Source: Caldilineaceae bacterium (GTDB lineage Bacteria > Chloroflexota > Anaerolineae > Caldilineales > Caldilineaceae). Taken from it: DNA of 64,000 nt. Shown one piece after another: positions 42,308 to 50,435 of this stretch (position 1 is the stretch's first letter; each line of letters starts with the position of its first letter). The stretch is taken from NCBI GenBank assembly GCA_020634815.1, contig JACKBA010000025.1:32146-96145 (forward strand), read 5' to 3'. A program made the position numbers and the translations under genes. The notes below the pieces were generated by a model that saw nothing but the letters and a program-made list of their open reading frames with translations, had not been told where the DNA came from and did not search any database.

Positions 42308-43393
42308 ATGAATCTCTCCGCCGAAGCAAAGTACGCCCTGGCAGCCGCCACCGGCAGCGGGCCGGGCGCCGTCGATGCGTTCCGGGAATGGCAGGCGCGC
42401 GTAAACCTGGACGAACTTCCCGCCGGGCACTACCCGCTGCTGCCGCTCATCTACCGCACTCTTCAACGTAGCGAAATCGAACATCCTTGGCTGCCCCGGC
42501 TTGCGGGGATATACCGTAAGGTGTGGTATGCCAACCAATTGTTGCTGCCCGCAGTGGCTGCCATGGCCGGCGCCATGGCGGCGGGCGATGTGGAGGCGCT
42601 GGTGGTCGATGGCGCGGCGTTGGCGCCGACCGTCTATCCGGATCCCGCGCTGCGACCCATTCAGCCACCAATATTGGTCGTACGCAGCGCGGACGCCGAC
42701 CGCGCCATTGACATCCTGCACTCCTTTGGCTGGCGCGCTGAGCCGGACGCGCCGCATCTGCTCAGCGCCGACTATCGGGCATGGTCGCACGGCCAACGCT
42801 TTGCCGACACGGACCAGCAAAGCCTCTGGCTCGGCTGGCATGGCGCCACCGGGTACCCCTGCCCCGAGTTGGATGAGGAAATGCACCGATCGTCCACATC
42901 GATCGCGCTGGGAACAGCCACCGTGAGCGCACCCTGCCCGGCCATACAGCTCGTGCTTGCCTGTCTCAGTGCCGGCAAGACGAATCTCATCGCCTTCATG
43001 GACGCGGCCTATCTCATCGAACGCGGCGCCGTCGCGTGGCCGCATCTGGTGGAGGTCGCCAGACGATTTCGCCTGTCGCTGCCCGTCGTCGATACGCTGA
43101 GTACGCTGGGCGAACTCTTCGGCATCACCGTCCCGGAAGGGATGCTTGTGGAGCTGCGCTCGTTCCCCGTGACCGACCAGGAGCGGCACGCACAGCACCT
43201 TGCGACCATGGCTCCGGCCGAACGCAGCCTGCGCGACCGTGCAAGTTGGCTGTCCATCCGCTACCGGCGCGCCCTGGCCTGCAACGGCGCCAAGCCGGGG
43301 GTGGGCACCTTTGCCGTGTTCTTGCAGCACAGCTTTCACCTTGCCAGCCCGTGGCAGCTACCTACCGCCGTCGCGGCGCGGCTCGTGCGCTGA
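42308..43393 (+). CDS. Nucleotidyltransferase family (NTP_transf_5-like) protein, probable pseudoenzyme
   Basis: A 361-residue protein resembling the uncharacterised NTP_transf_5 family seen in HprK/PqqD clusters. Recognisable are HYPLLPLIYRTLQ and W-x-N-Q-L-L-L-P at about residues 35-80, then VEALVVDGAALAPTVYPDPA (family: vLLKGxAL.....Y.D) and LRPIQPPILVVRSADAD (family: RPm.DiDLLV). Here LKG becomes VDG and the DxD acidic pair expected after RP becomes Q-P-P, so the nucleotide-transfer site appears lost. It may be a binding or scaffold protein. A GTG at 42302 is an alternative start. About 210 non-coding bases separate it from the PqqD-like gene. Confidence 0.65.
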   Translation: MNLSAEAKYALAAATGSGPGAVDAFREWQARVNLDELPAGHYPLLPLIYRTLQRSEIEHPWLPRLAGIYRKVWYANQLLLPAVAAMAGAMAAGDVEALVVDGAALAPTVYPDPALRPIQPPILVVRSADADRAIDILHSFGWRAEPDAPHLLSADYRAWSHGQRFADTDQQSLWLGWHGATGYPCPELDEEMHRSSTSIALGTATVSAPCPAIQLVLACLSAGKTNLIAFMDAAYLIERGAVAWPHLVEVARRFRLSLPVVDTLSTLGELFGITVPEGMLVELRSFPVTDQERHAQHLATMAPAERSLRDRASWLSIRYRRALACNGAKPGVGTFAVFLQHSFHLASPWQLPTAVAARLVR

Positions 43394-43526
43394 CCGGCCT
43401 GGACGGGCGACGTTCGGCGCCGACCTCGCCGCTTTGCTGGGAGATACTTCCACCTGGGCGCGCGTCGTAGAGTGTTGGCGGCGCTCTTCGTCAAATCCCC
43501 GGGAGACACCCCGCCCGGACGCTGAC

Positions 43527-43555
43527 TTGTCGGAGTTCCCGGCTGACGATACAAT
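43527..43555 (+). promoter_or_regulatory. Sigma-70-type promoter upstream of the PqqD-like gene
   Basis: TTGTCG (43527-43532), a 17-base spacer and TACAAT (43550-43555) form the best promoter-like pair I can see in the window. Transcription would start near 43562, about 44 bases before the PqqD-like ATG, which has a GAGGAG ribosome-binding site. This gives the PqqD-like gene and the ABC operon behind it their own start, separate from the GT2 run. Confidence 0.5.
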
Positions 43556-43605
43556 CAGGTTGCCAATCAGTCCGATTCTGAACCAGACCACAAGATGAGG
43601 AGAGC

Positions 43606-44058
43606 ATGCTTGTGAGCCCTCACCAGAACTTTCGGGTCAACCAACCTGCCGTGATTGCCGAGGTGATCGACAATGAGGCCATCGTCGTCAACCTGGACAG
43701 CGGCGCGTACTACAGCCTGCGCGGCAGCGCCTGCACGATCTGGGAGATGCTCGCCCAGCAGATGGCCGTGCCGGCGGTCGTGCAGAGCCTGGCGCAGCAC
43801 TACGCCGATTCGCCGGAGACCATCCAATCCGGCGTGGAGTCGTTGGTGGCCGACCTGCTGAACGAGCAACTGTTGGTGCCGGCCGATGGCGCGCCGGATT
43901 CGACGCATGAGCCCGCCCTGTCCACCAACGGCGAACGCCCGCCTTTCGCAACGCCGGTGCTGGAAAAGTACACCGACATGGCGGAGTTGCTGCTGCTGGA
44001 CCCGATCCACGACGTGGATGCGGCAGGCTGGCCGCACCCGGCGCCGGATCGCCAGTGA
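43606..44058 (+). CDS. PqqD-like (RRE) protein with conserved-looking C-terminal tail
   Basis: A 150-residue protein. Residues about 8-95 have the PqqD winged-helix (RiPP recognition element) pattern: VIAEVIDNEAIVVNLDSGAY, YYSLRGSACTIWEML, SGVESLVADLLNEQLL. PqqD domains bind leader peptides of ribosomally made peptides. Residues about 108-150 are a tail that starts FATPVLEKYTDMAELL and continues LLLDPIHDVDAAGWPHP. F-x-x-P-x-L resembles the YxxPxL motif by which lasso leader peptides bind their PqqD-like partner, so the tail could dock on the domain itself or on another copy. It has its own promoter and lies 30 bases before an ABC ATPase gene. Confidence 0.78.
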   Translation: MLVSPHQNFRVNQPAVIAEVIDNEAIVVNLDSGAYYSLRGSACTIWEMLAQQMAVPAVVQSLAQHYADSPETIQSGVESLVADLLNEQLLVPADGAPDSTHEPALSTNGERPPFATPVLEKYTDMAELLLLDPIHDVDAAGWPHPAPDRQ

Positions 44059-44088
44059 CCCGCACCGAATCATCCTGCTGACGGCCTC

Positions 44089-44805
44089 ATGCCCGCAATT
44101 CTTTCTGCAGAACAAATCACAAAAAGCTACGTCATCGGCGACCGCCAAATTGCCGTGCTCGACGACGTCTCCTTTGACGTTCAGCCCGGCGAATTCGTCG
44201 TGATCATGGGCAGCAGCGGCAGCGGGAAGTCGACGCTGCTCAGCGTGCTCTCGGGGCTGGACCAGCCGAGCCGGGGGCGCATCCGCATTGACGGCGTCGA
44301 CGTGACCGACTGGAGCGAGGATCGCCTGGCGCCCATCCGCAACAGCACCTTCGGCTTCGTCTTTCAGTCGTTTCACCTGGTGCCGTCGCTCAACGCGCTG
44401 GAGAACGTGGCCTTTCCCGCCGAACTGCGCGGCGACAAGGATGCGCGCACCCGCGCCCGTACGCTGCTCGAACGGGTCGGGCTGGGCGGACGCACGACCA
44501 ACTTCCCGCACCAGCTCTCCGGCGGCGAGAAACAGCGCGTCGCCATCTGTCGCGCGCTCGTCAACGACCCGAAGATCATCTTTGCCGACGAGCCGACCGG
44601 CAATCTCGATTCCAAGAACGGCGCCGGCATCATCGACCTGCTCATCCAACTGCATCGCGAACGCCAGACCACGTTGGTTCTCGTCACGCACGCGCCCGAA
44701 GTGGCCGAGCACGCCGGCCGCGTCATCACGCTGGCCGACGGCAAGGTCGTAGGCGACGAGTATCGGGAAGAAAATGCAAATGGTCAACGGTCAACGGTCA
44801 ATTGA
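44089..44805 (+). CDS. ABC transporter ATPase, YbbA/LolD type
   Basis: A 238-residue ATPase with Walker A GSSGSGKST, Q-loop VFQSFHLVP, signature LSGGEKQRVAICRAL, Walker B IIFADEPTGNLDS and H-loop LVTHAPEVAEHA. ADEPTGNLDS is diagnostic of the MacB/LolD/YbbA group, which works with FtsX-like permeases for lipid or lipoprotein handling and not for classical import. The permease of the same group follows at 44958 and a TesA-like esterase at 47509, as in the E. coli ybbA-ybbP-tesA locus. The last residues read into the heptamer repeat. Confidence 0.9.
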   Translation: MPAILSAEQITKSYVIGDRQIAVLDDVSFDVQPGEFVVIMGSSGSGKSTLLSVLSGLDQPSRGRIRIDGVDVTDWSEDRLAPIRNSTFGFVFQSFHLVPSLNALENVAFPAELRGDKDARTRARTLLERVGLGGRTTNFPHQLSGGEKQRVAICRALVNDPKIIFADEPTGNLDSKNGAGIIDLLIQLHRERQTTLVLVTHAPEVAEHAGRVITLADGKVVGDEYREENANGQRSTVN

Positions 44806-44945
44806 CAACGGAGGAGGGGCGAGGGGCGAGGGGCGATGTTCCGTTTACCATTGACCATTGACCATCAAACGTTGACCGTTGTCCGTTGTCCATCGCTCGT
44901 TGTCCCCTGCCCGTTAACCATTGACCGTTGACTATTGACCATTCC
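44775..44945. repeat. GGTCAAC/ATTGACC heptamer repeat region
   Basis: Short direct units GGTCAAC (three in a row near 44779-44799) are followed by inverted units (ATTGACC, GTTGACC, GTTGTCC) up to about 44942. The two halves can pair to form an imperfect long hairpin. It covers the end of the ATPase gene and the gap before the permease. Similar units occur at 49238-49275 and 58190-58245. Confidence 0.65.
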
Positions 44946-44957
44946 CGATTATTTTCA

Positions 44958-47495
44958 ATGACTCTTCTTCATCCCACCTTCATCCGCCGCCAGCTTGCCA
45001 CCACGCGCAGCCAGTCGCTCATCTTCGTGCTCTGCGTGGCGCTCTCCATGGTGACGCTGGTGGCGCTGCGCGGCTTTGGCGACAGCGTCGACCGCGCGCT
45101 GACGCGTGACGCCCGCGCGCTCATCGGCGCCGACGTGGTCGTGCAGTCGAACTTCGCCTTCGACCCCGCCGTCGACTCTGCGGTGGAAGCCATCGCTGCG
45201 CGCGGCGCGGCGGAGACGGCGCGCACCTGGGAGTTCTACTCGGTCGTGCGGCGCCCGGGCGAAGACGGGTCGCTGCTCTCCAATCTCAAGGTGGTAGACG
45301 CAGGCTGGCCCTTTTACGGCACGGTCGAACTGGCTTCCGGCGCCGCGCTGCGCGCTGTACTGGCGCCCGGCCGCGTCATCGTGGAGCAGGCGCTGCTCGA
45401 CCGGCTGGGCGTGCAGGTGGGCGACGCGCTGCGCATCGGCGACGCCACGCTCACCATCGCCGACGTGATCACCTTCGAGCCCGACCGGCCGACGACCTTC
45501 TTTTCACTCGGGCCGCGCGTGCTCGTCGATGGCGGCGACCTGGCCGCGCTCAACCTCGTCAACCCCGGCTCGCGCGTCACCTACCGCTGGCTGCTCAAGG
45601 CGGCCGACCCTGCTGCGGTGGACGACCTGGCGGACGAAGTGCGCACCGTCGCCGACCGCGACTTCGTCCGCATCGACACCTTTCGCACGGCGCGCACCGG
45701 CGTGGAACGCTTCTTCACGAACTTCCTCTTTTTCCTGAGCCTGGTGGGCATCTTCACGCTCATGCTCGCCGGTATCGGCATCCAGAGTTCGCTGACCGCC
45801 TTTCTGCGCGAGCGCCACGGCACGATCGCCGTCGCCAAGACGCTCGGCGCCTCCAGCCGCTTCGTCACCGTCAACTTCTATATCGTCGTGCTGCTGCTCG
45901 GCGCGATCGGCGCGCTGTTGGGCATCCTGCTCGGCTTCGTGTTGCAGTGGACGCTGCCGGCGCTGCTGAGCGGCTTCCTGCCGCCGGACATCGAACTGAC
46001 GATCTCCACGCGCGCCGTCGTCGAGAGCGCGCTGCTGGGGCTGGTCGTGGTGTTGCTCTTTACCTTTCTGCCGCTCTACCGGCTGGAAGGGCTGCGCCCC
46101 AGCTTCATCTTTCGCAAGGAGGAGCCGCCCATCGTCAACCGCCTGCCCTTTGCGCTGACGCTGCTGCTGATTCTCGGCCTCTTCACCGGGCTGGTCATCT
46201 GGCAACTGGGCGATGTGCGCACCGCGCTCTGGTTTGCCGGCGGCGCGCTGGTGCTGCTGCTCATTGCCGCGCTGTTGACCGAGGCGGCGCTGCAACTGCT
46301 CAAGCGCTGGGACGTGCGGTGGCTGCCCGGACGGCAGGCCTTGCGCGGGCTTTTCCGGCCGCGCAACGGCACGCGTGCCATCGTCATCACCCTTTCCACG
46401 GCGCTGGGCGTGCTCTTCTGCATCTTCGTCATCGAGCAGAACCTGCGCGCCAGCTTCGTGCAATCCTATCCGCCCGATGCGCCCAACGTCTTCTTCCTGG
46501 ACATCCAGCCCGATCAGCAAGAGGCGTTCGCCGCCACGCTGGGCATGGAGGCCGACTATGTGCCCGCAGTACGCGCGGCACTCATGGCCGTCAACGGCGC
46601 AGAGCCGCGGCGCAATCCCGAAGGCGAGGATCGCGGCAATGGCGGTGAGGGCGGGCCGGAAGGCGGCGACGGTCGCCGGTCGCCGCAGTACACGCTCACC
46701 TATCGTGCCGCGCTGGCCGAGGGCGAAATGCTCGTCCGCGGCGATTCGCTCTTTGGCGATGCGGAGACCGTCAATCCCGTCTCGGTCTTGCAGGAAACCG
46801 CCGATGCACGCGGCATCGACCTCGGCGACGTGCTCAGCTTCAACATTCAGGGCGTGCCGCTGGACGCCACGGTCACCAGCATTCGCAAGCAGGATGCCGG
46901 CTCGGTACAGCCCTTCTTCGGCTTCGTCTTTGCGCCGGACGTGCTGACCGCAGCGCCGCAGACGATCTTCACCGGTGTGCGCGTGGCACCGGACGAGATC
47001 GCTGCGCTGCAAAATCGCATGGTCGCAGCCTTCCCCAACGTCACCGTCATCGATGTGACCGCCACCATCGCGCAGTTCGCCTCCGTCGTGCAGCGCATCA
47101 CGCAGGTCGTGCGCTTTTTCAGCGCGTTCAGCATCCTGGCCGGGCTGCTGATCGTGATCAGTTCGGTCTATGCCACGCGGCTGGCGCGCGTGCAGGAGGC
47201 CGCCTACTACAAGGTGCTGGGCGCGACAGGCGGCTGGGTGACGGCGGTCTTTGCGCTGGAGAATGTACTGCTCGGCCTGCTCAGCGCGGCGCTGGCGCTG
47301 CTCATGGCGCAGGTGGCGGCGTGGGCGATCATGACGTGGCTCTTCGAGCTGGAGTACCGCTTCCTGCCCGACGCCAGCGTGGCCATGATTGCGATTACGA
47401 TTGCAGCGGTGATGCTGGTGGGCATGGTAGCCTCGATCGGGATCCTGCGCAGCCGGCCCATCAACTTCTTGCGGCTGCAAACCGAGAACGAGTAG
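44958..47495 (+). CDS. FtsX-like ABC transporter permease, YbbP type
   Basis: An 845-residue membrane protein with the layout of COG3127/YbbP permeases. There is one N-terminal helix (SLIFVLCVALSMVTLVAL), an extracytoplasmic domain (about 45-260), a first FtsX block of three helices (about 265-400), a central pair of helices, a second soluble domain with a Gly-rich low-complexity insert (EGEDRGNGGEGGPEGGDG, about 560-580) and a final FtsX block of three helices. It pairs with the ATPase at 44089. The permease start at ATG 44958 follows the repeat region; a codon at 44928 is in frame but lies in the repeat and is less likely. Confidence 0.88.
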   Translation: MTLLHPTFIRRQLATTRSQSLIFVLCVALSMVTLVALRGFGDSVDRALTRDARALIGADVVVQSNFAFDPAVDSAVEAIAARGAAETARTWEFYSVVRRPGEDGSLLSNLKVVDAGWPFYGTVELASGAALRAVLAPGRVIVEQALLDRLGVQVGDALRIGDATLTIADVITFEPDRPTTFFSLGPRVLVDGGDLAALNLVNPGSRVTYRWLLKAADPAAVDDLADEVRTVADRDFVRIDTFRTARTGVERFFTNFLFFLSLVGIFTLMLAGIGIQSSLTAFLRERHGTIAVAKTLGASSRFVTVNFYIVVLLLGAIGALLGILLGFVLQWTLPALLSGFLPPDIELTISTRAVVESALLGLVVVLLFTFLPLYRLEGLRPSFIFRKEEPPIVNRLPFALTLLLILGLFTGLVIWQLGDVRTALWFAGGALVLLLIAALLTEAALQLLKRWDVRWLPGRQALRGLFRPRNGTRAIVITLSTALGVLFCIFVIEQNLRASFVQSYPPDAPNVFFLDIQPDQQEAFAATLGMEADYVPAVRAALMAVNGAEPRRNPEGEDRGNGGEGGPEGGDGRRSPQYTLTYRAALAEGEMLVRGDSLFGDAETVNPVSVLQETADARGIDLGDVLSFNIQGVPLDATVTSIRKQDAGSVQPFFGFVFAPDVLTAAPQTIFTGVRVAPDEIAALQNRMVAAFPNVTVIDVTATIAQFASVVQRITQVVRFFSAFSILAGLLIVISSVYATRLARVQEAAYYKVLGATGGWVTAVFALENVLLGLLSAALALLMAQVAAWAIMTWLFELEYRFLPDASVAMIAITIAAVMLVGMVASIGILRSRPINFLRLQTENE

Positions 47496-47508
47496 AGAAC
47501 GGGACGAC

Positions 47509-48237
47509 ATGGGTGCGATGGTTCGCCGGCTGGAGTTCGATAATCTGCTGTCGCGGCACATGCGGGGCCGGGCCGGGCACGCCCTGGCGCTCCTGGCAAT
47601 TGGCCTCGTGCTCGCCGGTTGCGGTGCAGCACCGACGCCCATGCCCACCCCGGCCCCGACGCCCACACCCGCCGGTGAGGTGCTGATCCTGGCCATCGGC
47701 GACAGCCTGACCGAAGGGCTCGGCGTCGGCGATGAGGAAACCTACCCGGCACAACTGGAGGCGGCGCTGCGTGCGGCCGGCCATGCCGTGCGCGTCGTCA
47801 ACGCCGGCGTGAGCGGCGAGACGAGCAGCGGCACGCTCCAGCGCATCGACTGGCTCTTGCAGCAGCAGCCGGATGTCGTCATCCTGGCCATCGGCGGCAA
47901 CGACGGCCTGCGCGGCATCGACCCGGCGCTGACCGAGCAGAACATCGCCGCGCTGGTGACGCGCATCCAGGCAAGCGGCGCCGTGGTCGTGCTGCCCGGC
48001 ATGGAGATGGTGCGCAATCTGGGCAGCGAGTTCGTCAGCGACTTCCGCGCCATCTACCCGCGGGTGGCCGAGGAATCGGGCGCCCTCCTCATGCCTTTCT
48101 TTCTCGAAGGCGTGGCGGGCGACCGCACGCTCAACCAGCCCGACTTCATCCACCCCACCGGCGCCGGCTATGCCGCCGTCGTCGCGAACCTGCTGCCTTA
48201 TGTCGAACAAGCCATCCAGCAGGCGCAAGCACGCTAA
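47509..48237 (+). CDS. SGNH/GDSL esterase, TesA-like lipoprotein
   Basis: A 242-residue exported esterase. The N-terminus has a signal and lipobox LAGC (cysteine near residue 37) then a Pro/Thr/Ala linker. SGNH blocks are LAIGDSLTEGLGVGDEETYP (block I Ser), VNAGVSGETSSGTL (block II Gly), IGGNDGLRGI (block III Asn) and DFIHPTGAGYAAV (block V Asp-x-x-His). This is the arylesterase/lysophospholipase TesA group. Its place right after YbbA- and YbbP-like genes agrees with the known operon, suggesting that the ABC pair and the esterase act on the same envelope lipid or acyl substrate. Confidence 0.88.
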   Translation: MGAMVRRLEFDNLLSRHMRGRAGHALALLAIGLVLAGCGAAPTPMPTPAPTPTPAGEVLILAIGDSLTEGLGVGDEETYPAQLEAALRAAGHAVRVVNAGVSGETSSGTLQRIDWLLQQQPDVVILAIGGNDGLRGIDPALTEQNIAALVTRIQASGAVVVLPGMEMVRNLGSEFVSDFRAIYPRVAEESGALLMPFFLEGVAGDRTLNQPDFIHPTGAGYAAVVANLLPYVEQAIQQAQAR

Positions 48238-48255
48238 GCCGCAGGTACAACACGA

Positions 48256-49218
48256 ATGACAAACGAACAACGCAATCCCATGGTGAGGCTGCTCGGCGTC
48301 GGCTTGCTGGCCGCGCTCTTTTTTAGCAGCACCTTCGTCCTCAACCGCGCCATGAGCCTGGACGGCGGCCACTGGGTGTGGTCGGCCAGCCTGCGCTATC
48401 TGTGGATGACGATCTTTCTCGTCGCCGGCCCTCTCGCCATCGGCCGCGGGCGGCTGCTGCTCGATACGCTGCGCCTCTTCCGCCGCCACTGGCTCTTCTG
48501 GCTGGTGGCCGGCACAATCGGCTTTGGCGTCTTCTATGCCGGCATCACCTTTGCGGCCTCGTATGCGCCCGGCTGGGTAGTGGCGACGACGTGGCAGACG
48601 ACGGTGATTGCCTCGCCCATTGTCCTGCTGGCCTATGGCAAGCGCGTGCCGTTGCGCGGCGTCATCTTTACCCTCCTGATCTTTGCCGGCGTGGTCGTCG
48701 TCAACCTGGCACAGGTGCAACACGCTACCTGGCGTGACGTGCTGCTGGGCGGGCTGCCCGTGCTGATCTCGGCGGTTGCCTATCCCGCCGGCCTTCAGTT
48801 GCTGTGGGAAGCGCGTGCCGGCGGCCACACGCGCATCCCGCACATCGTCGACCCGGTGCTCGATGACAGCTTTGCGCGCGTGCTGCTGCTGACGCTTGGT
48901 TCGCTGCCCTTCTGGCTGGCGGTCATCGCGCTGAATCAGCCGCCGGCGCCCTCTACCGGCCAGTGGGTCAGCACGGCGTTGGTGGCGCTCCTCTCCGGCG
49001 TGGTGGCGACGAGTCTCTTCGTTTACGCCCGCCACCACGCGCACGGCGCGTACGAACTGGCCGCGGTCGACGCCACGCAGGCGGGCGAGGTCATCTTTGC
49101 GCTGCTCGGCGAGGTGCTCCTGCTGGGCGGCACGCTGCCCGGGCCTGTGGCGTTCGGCGGCGTGGCGCTGACGCTGTTGGGGCTGGTGCTCTATCTGCTG
49201 GCGCAGGGGAAGAGGTAG
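48256..49218 (+). CDS. EamA/EmrE-like drug-metabolite transporter
   Basis: A 320-residue membrane protein with about ten hydrophobic segments, typical of the drug/metabolite transporter superfamily. It starts LLGVGLLAALFFSSTFVLNR, has WSASLRYLWMTIFLVAG in the second helix region, and a C-terminal half with VDATQAGEVIFALLGEVLLL, the second EamA-type repeat. Multidrug-resistance efflux (EmrE-family, long form) is the likely annotation; the substrate is unknown. It starts 19 bases after the esterase gene, so it may be part of that operon. Confidence 0.78.
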   Translation: MTNEQRNPMVRLLGVGLLAALFFSSTFVLNRAMSLDGGHWVWSASLRYLWMTIFLVAGPLAIGRGRLLLDTLRLFRRHWLFWLVAGTIGFGVFYAGITFAASYAPGWVVATTWQTTVIASPIVLLAYGKRVPLRGVIFTLLIFAGVVVVNLAQVQHATWRDVLLGGLPVLISAVAYPAGLQLLWEARAGGHTRIPHIVDPVLDDSFARVLLLTLGSLPFWLAVIALNQPPAPSTGQWVSTALVALLSGVVATSLFVYARHHAHGAYELAAVDATQAGEVIFALLGEVLLLGGTLPGPVAFGGVALTLLGLVLYLLAQGKR

Positions 49219-49237
49219 GGCGAGGGGCGGAAGAGAA

Positions 49238-49275
49238 TTGTCAATGGTCAATGGTTAACGGTCGATTGTCAATGG
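49238..49275. repeat. Heptamer repeat, second locus
   Basis: TTGTCAATGGTCAATGGTTA and following units repeat the (C/T)AA(T/C)GGT heptamer seen at 44775-44945 and 58190-58245. It follows the end of the transporter gene. Confidence 0.55.
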
Positions 49276-49324
49276 AAGAGGGCGAAGGGCGAGCGTCTAT
49301 CCGGGTCGGCGGGGGCTGAGATGG

Positions 49325-49357
49325 AGAAGCCGAGTTTCTTGGAGAAACTCGGCTTCT
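49325..49357. terminator. Strong hairpin, probable bidirectional terminator
   Basis: AGAAGCCGAGTTTCT (49325-49339) and its exact complement AGAAACTCGGCTTCT (49343-49357) form a 15-base-pair stem with a three-base TGG loop, followed by GATTTTC. It lies between the convergent ends of the transporter gene (49218) and the dehydrogenase gene (49390), so it may end transcripts from both sides. The T-tract is short, so Rho-independent action is probable but not certain. Confidence 0.7.
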
Positions 49358-49389
49358 GATTTTCGAGCTCCGACCGGTGCGCGTCAGTA

Positions 49390-50424
49390 CTAACGCCAGG
49401 GGCAGGCGGGGTTGACCATGACCATTTTCTTGGCGTGACGCTTGTCGTCGCGTTGCTGCACCATGGCGTCGGCGATGGCTTCGAGCGGGAAGGTGCCGGA
49501 CAGCACAAGGTTGGGATCGAACAGCCCGCTGCGCAGGAGGTCGAGTGCTTCCTGGGCGCGCGTGCCGGGGCGGGCCATGGAGGCGCGCAGTTGCTGGCGG
49601 CGCAGGTGGAAGGTGTCGGCGTCGAAGCGGATCGTGCCGTGACGGTCGAAGGCCAGGCCGATGTAGGAGATGATGCAGCCATCGGCGCCGACCTGGGCCG
49701 CCAGCGGAATCTCCGACGGCGGCGCGACGACCAGAATCTTGTTGACACCGCGCTTGCCGAAATCCACTTTGCGCAGATCGACCTTGTCCACGTGAATCGG
49801 CTCGGCGCCGAGCGCGGCTGCGGCCTCCATGCGCGCCACCGAGTGCGACCGCCCCGCCATCCAGATGAGCGCGGCCTGGCGCCGCCGGCATTCGGGGATG
49901 GCCAGCAGCCCCAGCGGCCCCGGCCCGATGATCAGCACGCGGTCGCCCGGCCCCACCTCCGCCACGGCGGCCATGTCGATGCTGACGGCCAGCGGCTCAG
50001 CCAGGCAGGCGATGGTTGCCGGCAGGTCACCCGCAGCAAAAACCTGTTGCTGTGGCGCCACCATGTAGTCGGCGAAGCCCATATACTTGTCCCAGTAACT
50101 CTGGATGTCGGTGCACTCCATGGGAAAGCCGGCGCGGCATAGCTCGCACGCCCCGCACGGCGCGCTGGAGTCGAGCGCCACGTGGTCTCCCGGCGCAAAA
50201 CGCGTCACGCCGGCACCCACCTGCGTGACGACGCCGCTGACTTCGTGCCCGAAGAGCGACCAGCGTTTCGCCGTCTTGGCGGCAATGTGCAGGTCGGTGC
50301 CGCAGATGGAGCAGGCGGCAATCTGCAACTGCACTTCGCCCGGCCCGGGGTCCGGCACAATCCGCTCGCGCAGGTCGAAGCGATAGTGGGTCTTGACGTA
50401 GGCGGCACGTGTGGCGATGGGCAT
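49390..50424 (-). CDS. Zinc-dependent medium-chain alcohol/polyol dehydrogenase
   Basis: A 344-residue MDR-family dehydrogenase. The catalytic zinc region CSICGTDLHI and FGHEVSGVV (GHE) and the structural zinc cluster PCGACELCRAGFPMEC (four Cys) are intact. The cofactor-binding loop is VLIIGPGPLGLLAI (GxGxxG type). This is the threonine/sorbitol/alcohol dehydrogenase group acting with NAD(P). The substrate is not clear. The ATG at 50424 is 11 bases downstream of the methyltransferase-like stop, so the two are co-transcribed. Confidence 0.88.
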   Translation of the reverse strand: MPIATRAAYVKTHYRFDLRERIVPDPGPGEVQLQIAACSICGTDLHIAAKTAKRWSLFGHEVSGVVTQVGAGVTRFAPGDHVALDSSAPCGACELCRAGFPMECTDIQSYWDKYMGFADYMVAPQQQVFAAGDLPATIACLAEPLAVSIDMAAVAEVGPGDRVLIIGPGPLGLLAIPECRRRQAALIWMAGRSHSVARMEAAAALGAEPIHVDKVDLRKVDFGKRGVNKILVVAPPSEIPLAAQVGADGCIISYIGLAFDRHGTIRFDADTFHLRRQQLRASMARPGTRAQEALDLLRSGLFDPNLVLSGTFPLEAIADAMVQQRDDKRHAKKMVMVNPACPWR

Positions 50425-50435
50425 GTGGATTCCTT

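Noticed and set aside
42002..43339. Minus-strand frame opposite the nucleotidyltransferase-like gene
   Set aside because: No recognisable motif, low-complexity His/Arg/Gly composition; plus-strand reading fits operon spacing and family motifs.
36333..44058. A complete lasso-peptide biosynthesis cluster
   Set aside because: No asparagine-synthetase-like cyclase, no transglutaminase-type protease and no precursor were found; only the accessory HprK/NTase/PqqD set is present.
45504..47696. Long minus-strand open frame opposite the YbbP-like permease
   Set aside because: Composition is that of a GC-rich antisense shadow (Arg/His/Gln/Gly-rich, no domain); the permease on the plus strand has clear domains.
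47461..49251. Minus-strand open frame of almost 600 codons opposite TesA-like and transporter genes
   Set aside because: Antisense shadow without motif; plus-strand genes have full family signatures.
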